From Candidatus Aquidulcis sp. (GTDB lineage: Bacteria; Chloroflexota; Anaerolineae; Anaerolineales; E44-bin32): a stretch of DNA of 25,536 nucleotides. The stretch covers positions 7,505 to 33,040 of the forward strand of contig DYJB01000011.1 in assembly GCA_020723365.1 (NCBI GenBank). Reading direction: 5' to 3'. Each line of letters starts with the position of its first letter. The stretch's first letter is position 1. The notes beneath the pieces are model-generated. The model was not told where the DNA came from, did no database searches, and was given only the letters and a program-made list of their open reading frames with translations. Of the stretch, positions 17,301-25,135 are shown in pieces. The translations under genes and the position numbers were made by a program.

Positions 17301-18802
17301 TGCTCCCGGCTCCCGATCTGGCCCGCCTTCTCATCCCGGAACCGCTGCCGGACCATGTCTTCGAGCGCCTGCTCCTGGCCGCCAATGCCGGGCCCGACAC
17401 TTGGACGGTGCTGCTGCCGGTCATCCAAGAGAACCGGCCTGTGGGGCTGCTGGTCTTGTGGTCCGATCAACTCCAGGCCGATGACGTCAGCACCTTGTCG
17501 ATCTTCGGCGCCCAAGTCTCGACGGCCCTGGAGAAGGCGCAACTGCTGGCCGATGCCCGGCGCCGGGCGGCGTACCTGGAAGCCCTCACGACGGCCGCGG
17601 CCGCGCTGCGGGTGGCGCCCGACTTGGCCAGCATGCAGCCCATCATCCTCGGCCAGCTGCAGAGGCTTCTGGACGCAGTAGGCGCCACGCTCACGCTGCG
17701 CGAATCCGTCGGGGGTGACAACGTCACCGTTTTCTCCAGCGGTGTGTGGGAGCCGGTCGCCGGCCTGCGCCTGCCGGCCGGAACAGGGATCGTGGGGAAG
17801 GTGATCGAGTCCGGGGTTCCCAGGGTCAGCGCCGATATCCGCAGAGACGCGGACCTGGCGCGACCCGAGCTGGTGCGGGACATCCCGGCCATCGCCTGCG
17901 TGCCGCTCACTGTGCAGCAGGAGACGATCGGCTGCCTGATGGTCGGCCGCCGGGTGCCGTTCCGTGAGGAAGATGTGCGCCTGCTGACCGCCATTGGCGA
18001 AATGGCCGGCGCGGCGCTGCATCGGGCGGGAATCATGGAAACGCTGGAAGCGCGCGTGGCGCAGCGCACGCGCGAGCTCGAGCAGGCGAACACCCAGCTG
18101 CAGGAGCTCGACCGGCTGAAGACCGAGTTCGTCTCCAACGTCACCCATGAGCTGCGCACGCCCATCACCAACATCCTGCTCTACCTCGACCTGCTGCGCC
18201 TGTCGCCCTCGGCCGACAAGAGCGCTCACTACATGGGGGTACTCAAGTCCGAGTCCGTCCGCCTGGGGCGGCTGATCGAGGATCTGCTGATCCTCTCCAG
18301 GCTGGAGCGCGGCATGATCGGGCTGGAGCTCGAGCCGCATCCGCTGGATGCTCTGCTGGCCGAGGTGCTGGTGGCGCAGCTGCCCACCGCCATGGCGCGC
18401 GCGGTGCAGGTGACCCACGAGCCGAATCTGAGCCTGCCGGTGGCGCTGGTCAGCCGGACGCAGATCCTGCAGGTGTTCACCAACCTGGTCGCCAATGCCA
18501 TTGCCTACACCCACAGCGGTGGCCATGTGCGCCTCTCGACCGTCGGCCGGGCCGTGGAAGGCCGGGAGTTCGTCGGCGCACGCGTCTTCAACGACGGGCC
18601 GCCGATTGACAGCGAGGACCTGCCGCACATCTTCGAGCGCTTCTACCGCGGCCGCACCGGGAAGCAATCCGGCCAGCCGGGGACCGGGCTGGGGCTGGCG
18701 ATCTCGCGCCAGATCGTCCAGCAGCACGGCGGCTGGATCGAGGTCGAGAGCGGCGCCGATGGAACGACTTTCAGCGTTTGGGTCCCGGCCGCGGCGGGCT
18801 GA
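14393..18802 (+). CDS. Membrane-anchored sensor histidine kinase (2 TM, PAS-GAF-PAS-GAF x4-HisKA-HATPase)
   Basis: A 1469-aa protein. Two hydrophobic helices (about 28-52 and 66-83) are joined by roughly 13 residues, so almost nothing is exposed outside and sensing is probably cytoplasmic. Then come PAS 105-220; GAF 232-398, with a GEWCAAGI..PQIDNPELQNIP pattern; PAS 405-525; GAF 553-692; GAF 715-860, closely similar to the previous one; a degenerate GAF 885-1050; and GAF 1068-1210. A TRELEQAN coiled coil leads into HisKA with H1252 in THELRTPITN. The HATPase has N1364/N1368, a D1401-G box reading NDGPPI and a PGTGLGLAI lid (about 1429-1437). There is no receiver, so phosphate must pass to another protein. 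No LOV-type NCRFLQ motif is seen. The 2020-aa kinase follows after 119 bases on the same strand and shares its C-terminal module. Confidence 0.93.
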   Translation: MPGATPVPPTFDKPPLRAGRPHLFRAARTALLYALFGAAWFALADLIRLCLIPAAQATAFENAVKGWAFVAASAAIVLALVLRELAAQRRAEATDRAADERMPYAAHPVGEIVRSTPLAIIVLDKEGRVALWNPGAERTFGWTAEEAIGRPPPFIPEEARAEYEAYVQRVFAGESLAGVEVVRLRKDGEPVRLRLWTAPLRDESGRITAVYAMFEDITRRSETESILQRRDAMLAAVGSVAQDLLLPGDPLPRLPDVLKRLGEALDTSRAYVFQAHEGPLGEAVISQRGEWCAAGIVPQIDNPELQNIPRHNSPFTAWGDALEQGEVVRGHAWQFSEAGPVFMTPEDIRSILLLPIFADRTWWGVIGFDECRREREWAPAEIEAARAAAGMLGAVMARESAARAFEDSEARYRRLVDNAPEAIFRFRLYPDRAFEYVSPAVTALAGYSPDELYADADLILEIVHPEDRPRLLRILDGSVSAAGGLQLRWQHRDGRVVWVEQMTSPVADEEGRLLALEGIARDVTRRVEAEMAERRRAEQLAGLHQTSLEISAQTDLEPLLRSIVERATRLVGTEMGGLFLASSDGQVLEQVVDYGRNGSFLGARLRLGEGVSGRAAASGEPVVVEDHRAWPGKADAFHGSTTGRVLAVPLKTQDRTLGVLYFSDEAAGGFAEEEIRLATLFAEQAAIAIANARMFDETRRYSQQMEALNQTALEISSQTDLDLLLTDVVNRAAGLLGLPVGGLYLLDEKTQTLEMVVSRYPDRNYAGTKIAVGEGVAGQAVALGCPYFVESYADWEGKAPVYDDVRLGRVLAVPLRVGGRITGAVFVSDFQRGVFDPAEIRLVSLFADQAAVAIENSRLLASERRHSSQLQRSRALIESLSRVAANLERSTEPDDLLKVLEVELRDLGIDAWMGILRPDRDELETRLLTPEASGLVGAMAEVGSILGTVPAGEQLAEMVGQVALADRPGLLPAPDLARLLIPEPLPDHVFERLLLAANAGPDTWTVLLPVIQENRPVGLLVLWSDQLQADDVSTLSIFGAQVSTALEKAQLLADARRRAAYLEALTTAAAALRVAPDLASMQPIILGQLQRLLDAVGATLTLRESVGGDNVTVFSSGVWEPVAGLRLPAGTGIVGKVIESGVPRVSADIRRDADLARPELVRDIPAIACVPLTVQQETIGCLMVGRRVPFREEDVRLLTAIGEMAGAALHRAGIMETLEARVAQRTRELEQANTQLQELDRLKTEFVSNVTHELRTPITNILLYLDLLRLSPSADKSAHYMGVLKSESVRLGRLIEDLLILSRLERGMIGLELEPHPLDALLAEVLVAQLPTAMARAVQVTHEPNLSLPVALVSRTQILQVFTNLVANAIAYTHSGGHVRLSTVGRAVEGREFVGARVFNDGPPIDSEDLPHIFERFYRGRTGKQSGQPGTGLGLAISRQIVQQHGGWIEVESGADGTTFSVWVPAAAG

Positions 18803-18909
18803 TCGGATGGCGAGTGCCTCGGATGGAGTTCGGAGGGCAGGGGCACGTGGAGACGGGCTGTCCGCAGGGCGAAGGCTGTGACAGGGCGGACCGGGGATCG
18901 CAGGTGGGT

Positions 18910-18914
18910 GGAGG
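18910..18914 (+). promoter_or_regulatory. Ribosome-binding site selecting a GTG start
   Basis: GGAGG followed by a 7-base spacer and GTG 18922. The frame is open further upstream to 18778, but that part overlaps the previous kinase and encodes Gly/Cys/Arg-rich sequence with no domain, so the GTG is the likely start. Confidence 0.7.
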
Positions 18915-18921
18915 TGTCAGG

Positions 18922-21900
18922 GTGAATCCCGTGGATGTGCTACTGGTTGGGGAGCCCCGGGCTATGGCGCGCCTGCGCCGTTCTCTGCGCGGCGGACAGC
19001 CGGCCCTGCGTGTCACCGTTGCCCGGGATCCAAAGTGGATCGAGACCGGCCTGCGCAGCAAGCGCATGGCGGTGGCCGTCGTTCAGCAGGCGCAAGGCTG
19101 GGACGGCGAGGAGTCGCCGGAGCGACGCATCCGCGAGCGCTGGCCGGGGTGCGCCGTATTGGGCTGGGTCGAATCCGGCCGCACCCCTCCGCAGGCCGAG
19201 GCGGCGCGGGCCGCCGGGCTGGACGGCCTGCTGTTCGAGGACGGCAGCACCCCCGAGGCCCTGCGGCTGCAGCTGCACCTGGCCGCCGCCCGCGCCGCCG
19301 AGTGGGCCGAGGCCCTGGAGGCCCGGGCGCGCTACCGTTCGCTCTTCGACCACGTCCCGGTGGGGCTTTACCGCACCTCGGCGCGGGGCGACATTCTGGA
19401 GGCCAACGCCGAGCTGGCGCGGATGCTGCGCTACCCGGACCGCAATGCGCTCCGGGCGCTCAAGGCCTCCGGGCTGTACGCCAGGAGGCGCGATCGCAAG
19501 CGCATCCTCGACGGACAGCGCGACGAATCCGTCCTGCATGCAAGCGAGGTGGAGCTGCGCCGGTCGGACGGCGAATCCCTGTGGGTGGAGGACCACGCCC
19601 GGCCGCTGCGCGACGCGTCCGGGGAGATCATCGCCTACGAAGGCTCCCTGCTGGATGTCACCGAGCGGCGCCGGCTTGAGCTCGAGCTGCGCGCTTCCGA
19701 GGAACGCTTCCGCGCCCTGGTGCAGAACGCCAGCGACGTCATCGCCGTGCTGAACGAGCGAGGCGAGTTCCGGTACCTGACCCCATCGGCGGAGCCGCAG
19801 CTGGGCTACCGGCCGGACGAACTGATCGGGCACAGCGGCTTCGACTTCGTCCATCCGGCGGACTTGGAGGTCGTCCGGCACGCGTTCGCCGAGGTCTTGC
19901 AGCGCTCCAATCCGGGGACACCGACCGAGTTCCGCTTCCGCCACCGGGACGGGCACTGGATCGACGTGGAGGCGGTGGCCCGCAACCTGTCGCACCAGCC
20001 GGGCGTGGGCGGAATCGTGCTGACCACGCGCGTCATCACGGAACGCAAGCAGGCCGAAGCCGAGCTGCGCGAAAGCCGACGCCGCCTGAGCACACTGCTC
20101 GGCAACCTGCCGGGCATGGCCTACCGCCGCCGCAACGATCCCCAGTGGACAATGGAGCTCGTCAGCGAAGGCTGTCTTGAGCTGACCGGCTTCCCGGCTG
20201 TCGATCTCCAGGCCAATCGCGTGGTGAGCTACGCCTCGCTCATCCAGCCCGAGGATCTGGTCGCGGCATCGCAGGCGGTGCGGGCGGCCGTCGAAGGCGG
20301 GCGGCGCTTCCAGCTCAGCTACCGCATCCTCACAGCCGCAGGGGACCAACGCTGGGTCTGGGAGCAGGGAGGCGCCGTCGGCACCGCCGCCGACGGCACG
20401 CCGATGATCGAGGGTTTCATCGCCGATATCACCGACCGCCGGGCAGCCGACGATGAGCTCCGGGCCTCGCGAGCCTGGCTGCAGCACATCGTCGAGGCCG
20501 TCGATGACGTGCTGGTGGTCTACGACGCCGAGGGGCACTATGTCGATGTCATCACCGGCGACGCCTCGCTTCTGATGCGCCCGGTCTCCGATATGCTCGG
20601 TCGGACCGTGGCCGAGGTTCTGCCGGCCGAGATCGCCCAGCGCTTTCTCACCGGCATCCGCATCGTCGTCACACAAGGGGCGTCCTACGAGTTCGAGTAT
20701 CCGCTCGACCTGCCTCGCGGCGTGCGTTGGTTCCGGGCGCGCGGCCGCCGGATTCGGGGGTCGGAGAGCGGCGGCCCGCTGACGCTGTGGTCGATCACCG
20801 ATACAACCGAGCGCAAGGAGACCGAACAGGCGCTGCTGCGCCAGGGCCGCCAGCTCGAACTGCTGTCGCGCATCAGCCAGCAACTCAACACCGTGCTCGA
20901 GATCCCGGCCGTCCTGCGCACGCTGGTGGCCAGCGGTATGGAACTTGTGGACGCCAGCGCCGGCACGGCCGGGGTGTGGACCGGCGAGGTGATGCGCTTC
21001 AGCGAGTACAACCGCGACGGATTGCTGGAGCCGATCGACTCGGCCCTGCCGCCCGGCGAGGGCGTCCCCGGCGTCGTGGCGCAGACCCGCAGCAGCTACC
21101 TGGCCAATGACCCGCACGCCGACGCCCTCCTGGCCTCGGCCGGGAAGGACCTGGGCATCCGCAATCTGATCAACGTGCCCATCATCAGCCGGGAGGGAGC
21201 GTTGCTCGGCTGCCTGGAAGTGCACAACCGCCGCCGCGGAGAGCCGTTCAACGAGTCGGATGTCTCGATCCTGGAGGGGTTGGCCGCCAACGCCGCCGTG
21301 GCGCTGGAGAACGCTCAGCTGCTCGCCGAGCGGCTGAGCGCCGAGGAGGAACTCCGCCAGATCAAGGAGTTCAACGAAGACATCGTGCTGAGCATGGGCG
21401 AAGGTATCCTGGTCCAGGACCGCCTGGGCGCCTTCACCTTCGTCAATCCGGCCGCGGCGGCCATGCTCGGCTACGCGCCCGATGAGCTGCTGCAGGCCCC
21501 CTGGACCCAGATCGTCCCGCCCGACCAGCATGCTATCGTCACCGCCGTCGATGCCGACCGGGAGCGAGGGGATACCAGCCGCTACGAGATCGAGTTCGCG
21601 CGCAAGGACGGGACCCGATTGCCGGCGCTGGTGAGCGGCAGCCCGCGCTTCAAGGAGGGCCGGTTTGACGGCATGCTGGCCGTGTTTGCCGACCTCTCCG
21701 ACCGCGCGGCGGCCGAACGGGCGCTGAGGGAATCCGAAGAGCAGTTCCGCAGCGTGGCCGAGCGCTCACCCAGCATGATCTTCATCAACCAGGCGGGGCG
21801 TATCGTCTACGTCAACGCCCGCTGCTCGGAGGTGATGGGCTACCAGCCCGAGCAGTTGCTGGCGCCGGAGTTCCACTTCGAGAGCCTGGTGGCGCCGGAG

Positions 21901-24900
21901 TCGCTGCCGATCGTGCGCCAGGCGTTCGCCCGCCACGCCCGGGGCGAGGACGTCGAGCCCTATGAGTACGGACTGATCACGCGTCCGGGCCATAGGCTGA
22001 CGGTCATCAATGCCACCAAGCTCATCGCCTTCCGCGGACAGCCGGCCATCCTGGGCGTGGTGACGGACATCACCGAACGCCAGCGGGCGGAGGCGGCGCT
22101 GCGGGCGAGCGAGGCGCGCTTCCGGGCTTTCTTCGCCTACTCCGCCATGGGCATCGCCCTGACCGACGGCGAGGGCCGGGTACTCGAATCCAACGCCGCC
22201 TTCCAGGCGATCCTGGGCCAGCCGGAGGGGGCGGACCTGGGCCGGCAGGTGTGGGAGTGGATCCATGCGGAAGATGCCGGCCTAACGCGCAGCCTGTACG
22301 CGGACCTGTGCCAGGAGCGCAGGGGTCCCTTCCAGCTCGAGATCCGCTACCGCGACTCCTCCGGGCGCCTCACGCCCACGCGGGCAACGGTCTCGCGCAT
22401 TCCCGGCGACGGCGATCAGACCACGGCCATCTGGATGGTCGAGAACGTAGCCGAGCGCAAGCGGGCCGAGGAGGCCGTGCGCGAGAGCGAGCGGCGCTTC
22501 CGCCTGCTGGTGGAGCGCGCCGCCGATGCCGTCTTCCTGCACGACATGCAGGGGGCCATCGTGGATGTCAACCAGCAGGCGTGCGAGAGCCTGGGCTACA
22601 CCCGCGACGAACTGCTGAAGCTCGCCGTGCGCGACATCGAGGCCGCCGTCCCGGAGGACGCGCAGCGCGGGTTGTGGCGGAGCCTGACGGCCGGGGCGCC
22701 GCAGACGCTGCAGGGCGCCCATCGCCGCAAGGACGGCACCGTCTTCCCGGTCGAGCTGCGCGTGGGCAGCTTCGACATCGACGGCCGGCCGTACATCCTG
22801 TCGTTGGCGCGTGATGTCACCGAACGCCAGCGCGCCGAGGCGGCGCTGCGGGAGACGACCGAGATGCTCCAGGCGCTGGTCCAGGCGGCGCCCGTCGGCG
22901 TGACGGTCTTCGATCTGGATGGCCGGGTGCGCCTGTGGAACCCGGCGGCCGAGCGCATCTTCCGCATCTCGGCCGAGCACATCCTGGACCGGGGGCTGGA
23001 GGCGCTGAGCGACCTGCAGCCCGAAAACGTAGCGGCGTTCGCCGACGTGCTCCAGGAGGTCCTGCAGGGCCGGCCGGTCTCGGACGTGGAGGTGAAGGCC
23101 ATTCGCTCTGATGGGGTCCCCGTCGACGTGGCCATCTCGGCCGCGCCGCTGCGCGATTCGGAAGGCAACCTTCGGGCGCTTATGGGCGTGCTGGAGGACG
23201 TCACCGAGCGCAAGCGGGCCGAAGCCGCCATCCAGCGTCATACCCGCGAGCTGGCGGTCCTGTACGAGACCTCCCTGGACGTGGCCCGCCGCAGCGACGT
23301 GCTGGAGGTCCTGCAGGTGATCGTCGATCAGGCCGCCCGGCTGCTGGGCGCCGAGATGGGCGGCATCTACCTGATGCGCGACGACCGCCCCGAGCTCGAG
23401 TTGGTGGTCATCCACAATCTGCCAGTTCAGTATCGCGGCGTCCGCTTGGCCATGGGCGAGGGACTCTCGGGCAAGGTGGCTCAGACCGGCGAGGCGCAGG
23501 CGGTGACGAACTACGCCACCTGGGATGGGCGATCGGCAACCTACGAGGGGGAGGTCTTCCGGCGCGTGGCGGCGGCGCCGCTCAAGCGGGCCGGCAAGGT
23601 CATCGGGGTCATCGACGTCACCGACGACACCCGCACCGATCCCTTCGAGGCGGACGAGCTGCGGGTGCTGCAGCTCTTCGCCGACCAGGCCGCCATCGCC
23701 CTGGAAAACGCCCGGCTGTTTGAGGAGACCCGCCGCCGGGCGGCGCACCTGGAGGCCATCACGAGCGTCGCTGCCGGGTTGCGCGCCGCAGGCCGCCGCG
23801 ATCGGATGATGGCTGTCATCCTGGTGCGGCTGCAGGAGCTGGTCGGCGCCGAGGGCGCGCTGCTGGCGCTGGAGGACCGGGCGACGCGCGAGATCGTCGT
23901 GCCTGAGGCTTCGGGGGCCTGGTTGTCCTTGACAGGCGTGCTGCCTCACGGGGCGGCCGGGATCTTCGCCGATGTGATGGCCGGTGGAACGCCGGCCTGG
24001 GACGTGAGTCCGGGCTCGGAGGCGTGGAACGACCTGCCGGCGCCGGTGCGCGAGCTTCCGGCCGTGGCGCTGGTGCCGCTGGTCGAACAGGAGAAGGTTG
24101 TCGGGCTATTCGGCGTTGGCCGCCGGGAGCCTTTCGGCGAGGCCGAGCGCGGCCTGCTGCTGGCGCTGGCGGAGGTCGTGGGCAGCGCCCTGCATCGGGC
24201 GGACGTACTCGAGACCCTCGAGCAGCGCGTCCAGGTGCGCACCCGCGAGCTGGCGGAGGCCAACGAGCGGCTGACCGAGCTCGACCGCCTGAAGAGCAAC
24301 TTCGTCTCCAATGTCTCGCACGAATTGCGCACGCCAATCACCAACGTCCTGCTCTACCTCGATCTGCTCCAGCAGCCCGGCCGGGAGGAGCGCCGCCCGA
24401 CGTACCTGCAGGTGCTGCGGCACGAGTCGGAGCGGCTCGGCCACCTGATCGAGGACCTGCTGACGCTGTCGCGGGTGGATCAGGAAGCGCTGAAGATCAG
24501 CCGGGAATTGCGCTCCCTCGACCCGCTCCTGGGCGAGGTCGCTGCGGCGCATCGGGCGCGGGCGCAGGCCAAGGGCGTTGCGCTCACGCTGGAGCCGAAC
24601 CCGGACGTGCCGCCGGCCTGGATGGGCTACCAGCCTATGATCCAGGTCTTCAACAACCTGGTGGCCAACGCCGTGGCCTATACCCAGCCCGGCGGGTCCG
24701 TCACCCTCGGCAGCCTGGTGCGTCGGTCAGCGCAGGGCGAGACTCAGGTAGGCGCCCGGGTGTGGAATGACGGTCCGCCCATCCCGCCCGAGGATATCCC
24801 GCAGCTCTTCCAGCGTTTCTTCCGGGGGCGGACCGGGCGCGAGTCGGGCGAGCCGGGCACCGGCCTGGGCCTGTCCATCTGCAAGGAGATCGTCGACCGC

Positions 24901-24984
24901 CACGGCGGGCGAATCGATGTCGTCAGTTCGGAGGAAGGGGGGACAAGCTTCACCGTGTGGCTGCCGATCGGTGTGGAGGGCTGA
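18922..24984 (+). CDS. Giant soluble multi-PAS/GAF sensor histidine kinase (about 9 PAS, 3 GAF)
   Basis: A 2020-aa protein without membrane helices. Approximate layout: receiver-like domain 1-120 that has lost its acidic pair, phosphoacceptor and lysine (LLVGEPR, VAVVQQAQ, GLLFEDG); PAS 136-248, 262-375, 386-508 and 517-632; GAF 645-800; PAS 810-925, 940-1053, 1064-1179, 1190-1302 and 1313-1430; GAF 1450-1603; GAF 1612-1765; a TRELAEAN coiled coil; HisKA with H1800 (VSHELRTPITN); HATPase 1900-2017 with N1912/N1916, D1950 in NDGPPI and a PGTGLGLSI lid (about 1978-1985). Most PAS repeats end in the D(V/I)TER linker, joined by RAEAALR-type helices that should transmit signals along the chain. 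There is no receiver or output domain. GTG 18922 is chosen by its ribosome-binding site. Probably co-transcribed with the upstream kinase. The stimulus is unknown; no LOV-type cysteine motif is visible. Confidence 0.93.
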   Translation: MNPVDVLLVGEPRAMARLRRSLRGGQPALRVTVARDPKWIETGLRSKRMAVAVVQQAQGWDGEESPERRIRERWPGCAVLGWVESGRTPPQAEAARAAGLDGLLFEDGSTPEALRLQLHLAAARAAEWAEALEARARYRSLFDHVPVGLYRTSARGDILEANAELARMLRYPDRNALRALKASGLYARRRDRKRILDGQRDESVLHASEVELRRSDGESLWVEDHARPLRDASGEIIAYEGSLLDVTERRRLELELRASEERFRALVQNASDVIAVLNERGEFRYLTPSAEPQLGYRPDELIGHSGFDFVHPADLEVVRHAFAEVLQRSNPGTPTEFRFRHRDGHWIDVEAVARNLSHQPGVGGIVLTTRVITERKQAEAELRESRRRLSTLLGNLPGMAYRRRNDPQWTMELVSEGCLELTGFPAVDLQANRVVSYASLIQPEDLVAASQAVRAAVEGGRRFQLSYRILTAAGDQRWVWEQGGAVGTAADGTPMIEGFIADITDRRAADDELRASRAWLQHIVEAVDDVLVVYDAEGHYVDVITGDASLLMRPVSDMLGRTVAEVLPAEIAQRFLTGIRIVVTQGASYEFEYPLDLPRGVRWFRARGRRIRGSESGGPLTLWSITDTTERKETEQALLRQGRQLELLSRISQQLNTVLEIPAVLRTLVASGMELVDASAGTAGVWTGEVMRFSEYNRDGLLEPIDSALPPGEGVPGVVAQTRSSYLANDPHADALLASAGKDLGIRNLINVPIISREGALLGCLEVHNRRRGEPFNESDVSILEGLAANAAVALENAQLLAERLSAEEELRQIKEFNEDIVLSMGEGILVQDRLGAFTFVNPAAAAMLGYAPDELLQAPWTQIVPPDQHAIVTAVDADRERGDTSRYEIEFARKDGTRLPALVSGSPRFKEGRFDGMLAVFADLSDRAAAERALRESEEQFRSVAERSPSMIFINQAGRIVYVNARCSEVMGYQPEQLLAPEFHFESLVAPESLPIVRQAFARHARGEDVEPYEYGLITRPGHRLTVINATKLIAFRGQPAILGVVTDITERQRAEAALRASEARFRAFFAYSAMGIALTDGEGRVLESNAAFQAILGQPEGADLGRQVWEWIHAEDAGLTRSLYADLCQERRGPFQLEIRYRDSSGRLTPTRATVSRIPGDGDQTTAIWMVENVAERKRAEEAVRESERRFRLLVERAADAVFLHDMQGAIVDVNQQACESLGYTRDELLKLAVRDIEAAVPEDAQRGLWRSLTAGAPQTLQGAHRRKDGTVFPVELRVGSFDIDGRPYILSLARDVTERQRAEAALRETTEMLQALVQAAPVGVTVFDLDGRVRLWNPAAERIFRISAEHILDRGLEALSDLQPENVAAFADVLQEVLQGRPVSDVEVKAIRSDGVPVDVAISAAPLRDSEGNLRALMGVLEDVTERKRAEAAIQRHTRELAVLYETSLDVARRSDVLEVLQVIVDQAARLLGAEMGGIYLMRDDRPELELVVIHNLPVQYRGVRLAMGEGLSGKVAQTGEAQAVTNYATWDGRSATYEGEVFRRVAAAPLKRAGKVIGVIDVTDDTRTDPFEADELRVLQLFADQAAIALENARLFEETRRRAAHLEAITSVAAGLRAAGRRDRMMAVILVRLQELVGAEGALLALEDRATREIVVPEASGAWLSLTGVLPHGAAGIFADVMAGGTPAWDVSPGSEAWNDLPAPVRELPAVALVPLVEQEKVVGLFGVGRREPFGEAERGLLLALAEVVGSALHRADVLETLEQRVQVRTRELAEANERLTELDRLKSNFVSNVSHELRTPITNVLLYLDLLQQPGREERRPTYLQVLRHESERLGHLIEDLLTLSRVDQEALKISRELRSLDPLLGEVAAAHRARAQAKGVALTLEPNPDVPPAWMGYQPMIQVFNNLVANAVAYTQPGGSVTLGSLVRRSAQGETQVGARVWNDGPPIPPEDIPQLFQRFFRGRTGRESGEPGTGLGLSICKEIVDRHGGRIDVVSSEEGGTSFTVWLPIGVEG

Positions 24985-25031
24985 GGCATCCTGGGGTACC
25001 CGGGTCCTGGCAGGCTGAGGGCGTCGCCGGA

Positions 25032-25060
25032 TTGCCACGCTGTCCTGGGGACGGTATGAT
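25032..25060 (+). promoter_or_regulatory. Sigma70-type promoter for the secreted surface protein
   Basis: TTGCCA (25032-25037), a 17-base spacer and TATGAT (25055-25060), each five of six matches to consensus. It is the best -35/-10 pair in the window. The predicted start near 25067 gives a leader of about 69 bases before ATG 25136. Confidence 0.65.
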
Positions 25061-25091
25061 AGGAGCGTCTGCGAGGCTGTGTCCCGTGCAG

Positions 25092-25129
25092 GGGGCGGGA
25101 TGCCCCGGCCAGCGGGGTAAGCCCTGGCC
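25092..25129 (+). promoter_or_regulatory. Leader with three mutually exclusive hairpins
   Basis: GGGGC/GCCCC (25092-25096/25102-25106), CCCCG/CGGGG (25103-25107/25113-25117) and GGCCAG/CTGGCC (25107-25112/25124-25129) share bases, so at most some can form together. The last ends six bases before the start codon, and no Shine-Dalgarno site is visible. It matches no riboswitch consensus that I know. Confidence 0.3.
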
Positions 25130-25135
25130 TTGCGA

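Noticed and set aside
14915..18727. 1270-residue minus-strand open frame opposite the 1469-aa kinase
   Set aside because: Antisense shadow of a gene with clear kinase domains. The translation is Arg/Gln/Leu-rich with no recognisable domain.
9511..18881. TGTGACA motifs near 9512, 14135 and 18874, resembling CRP half-sites
   Set aside because: No second half-site at the right distance. Their positions relative to promoters are inconsistent, and one lies in the short gap between the two plus-strand kinases.
18778..18921. N-terminal extension of the 2020-aa kinase
   Set aside because: It overlaps the previous gene and has no domain, and a good ribosome-binding site with GTG lies at 18910-18924.
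18940..21531. 863-residue minus-strand open frame opposite the 2020-aa kinase
   Set aside because: Same explanation: no domain, composition typical of the complement of GC-rich coding sequence.
25067..25135. Cyclic-di-GMP or other known riboswitch in the surface-protein leader
   Set aside because: The conserved bases of the GEMM, cobalamin, ZTP and guanidine classes, as I remember them, are not present.
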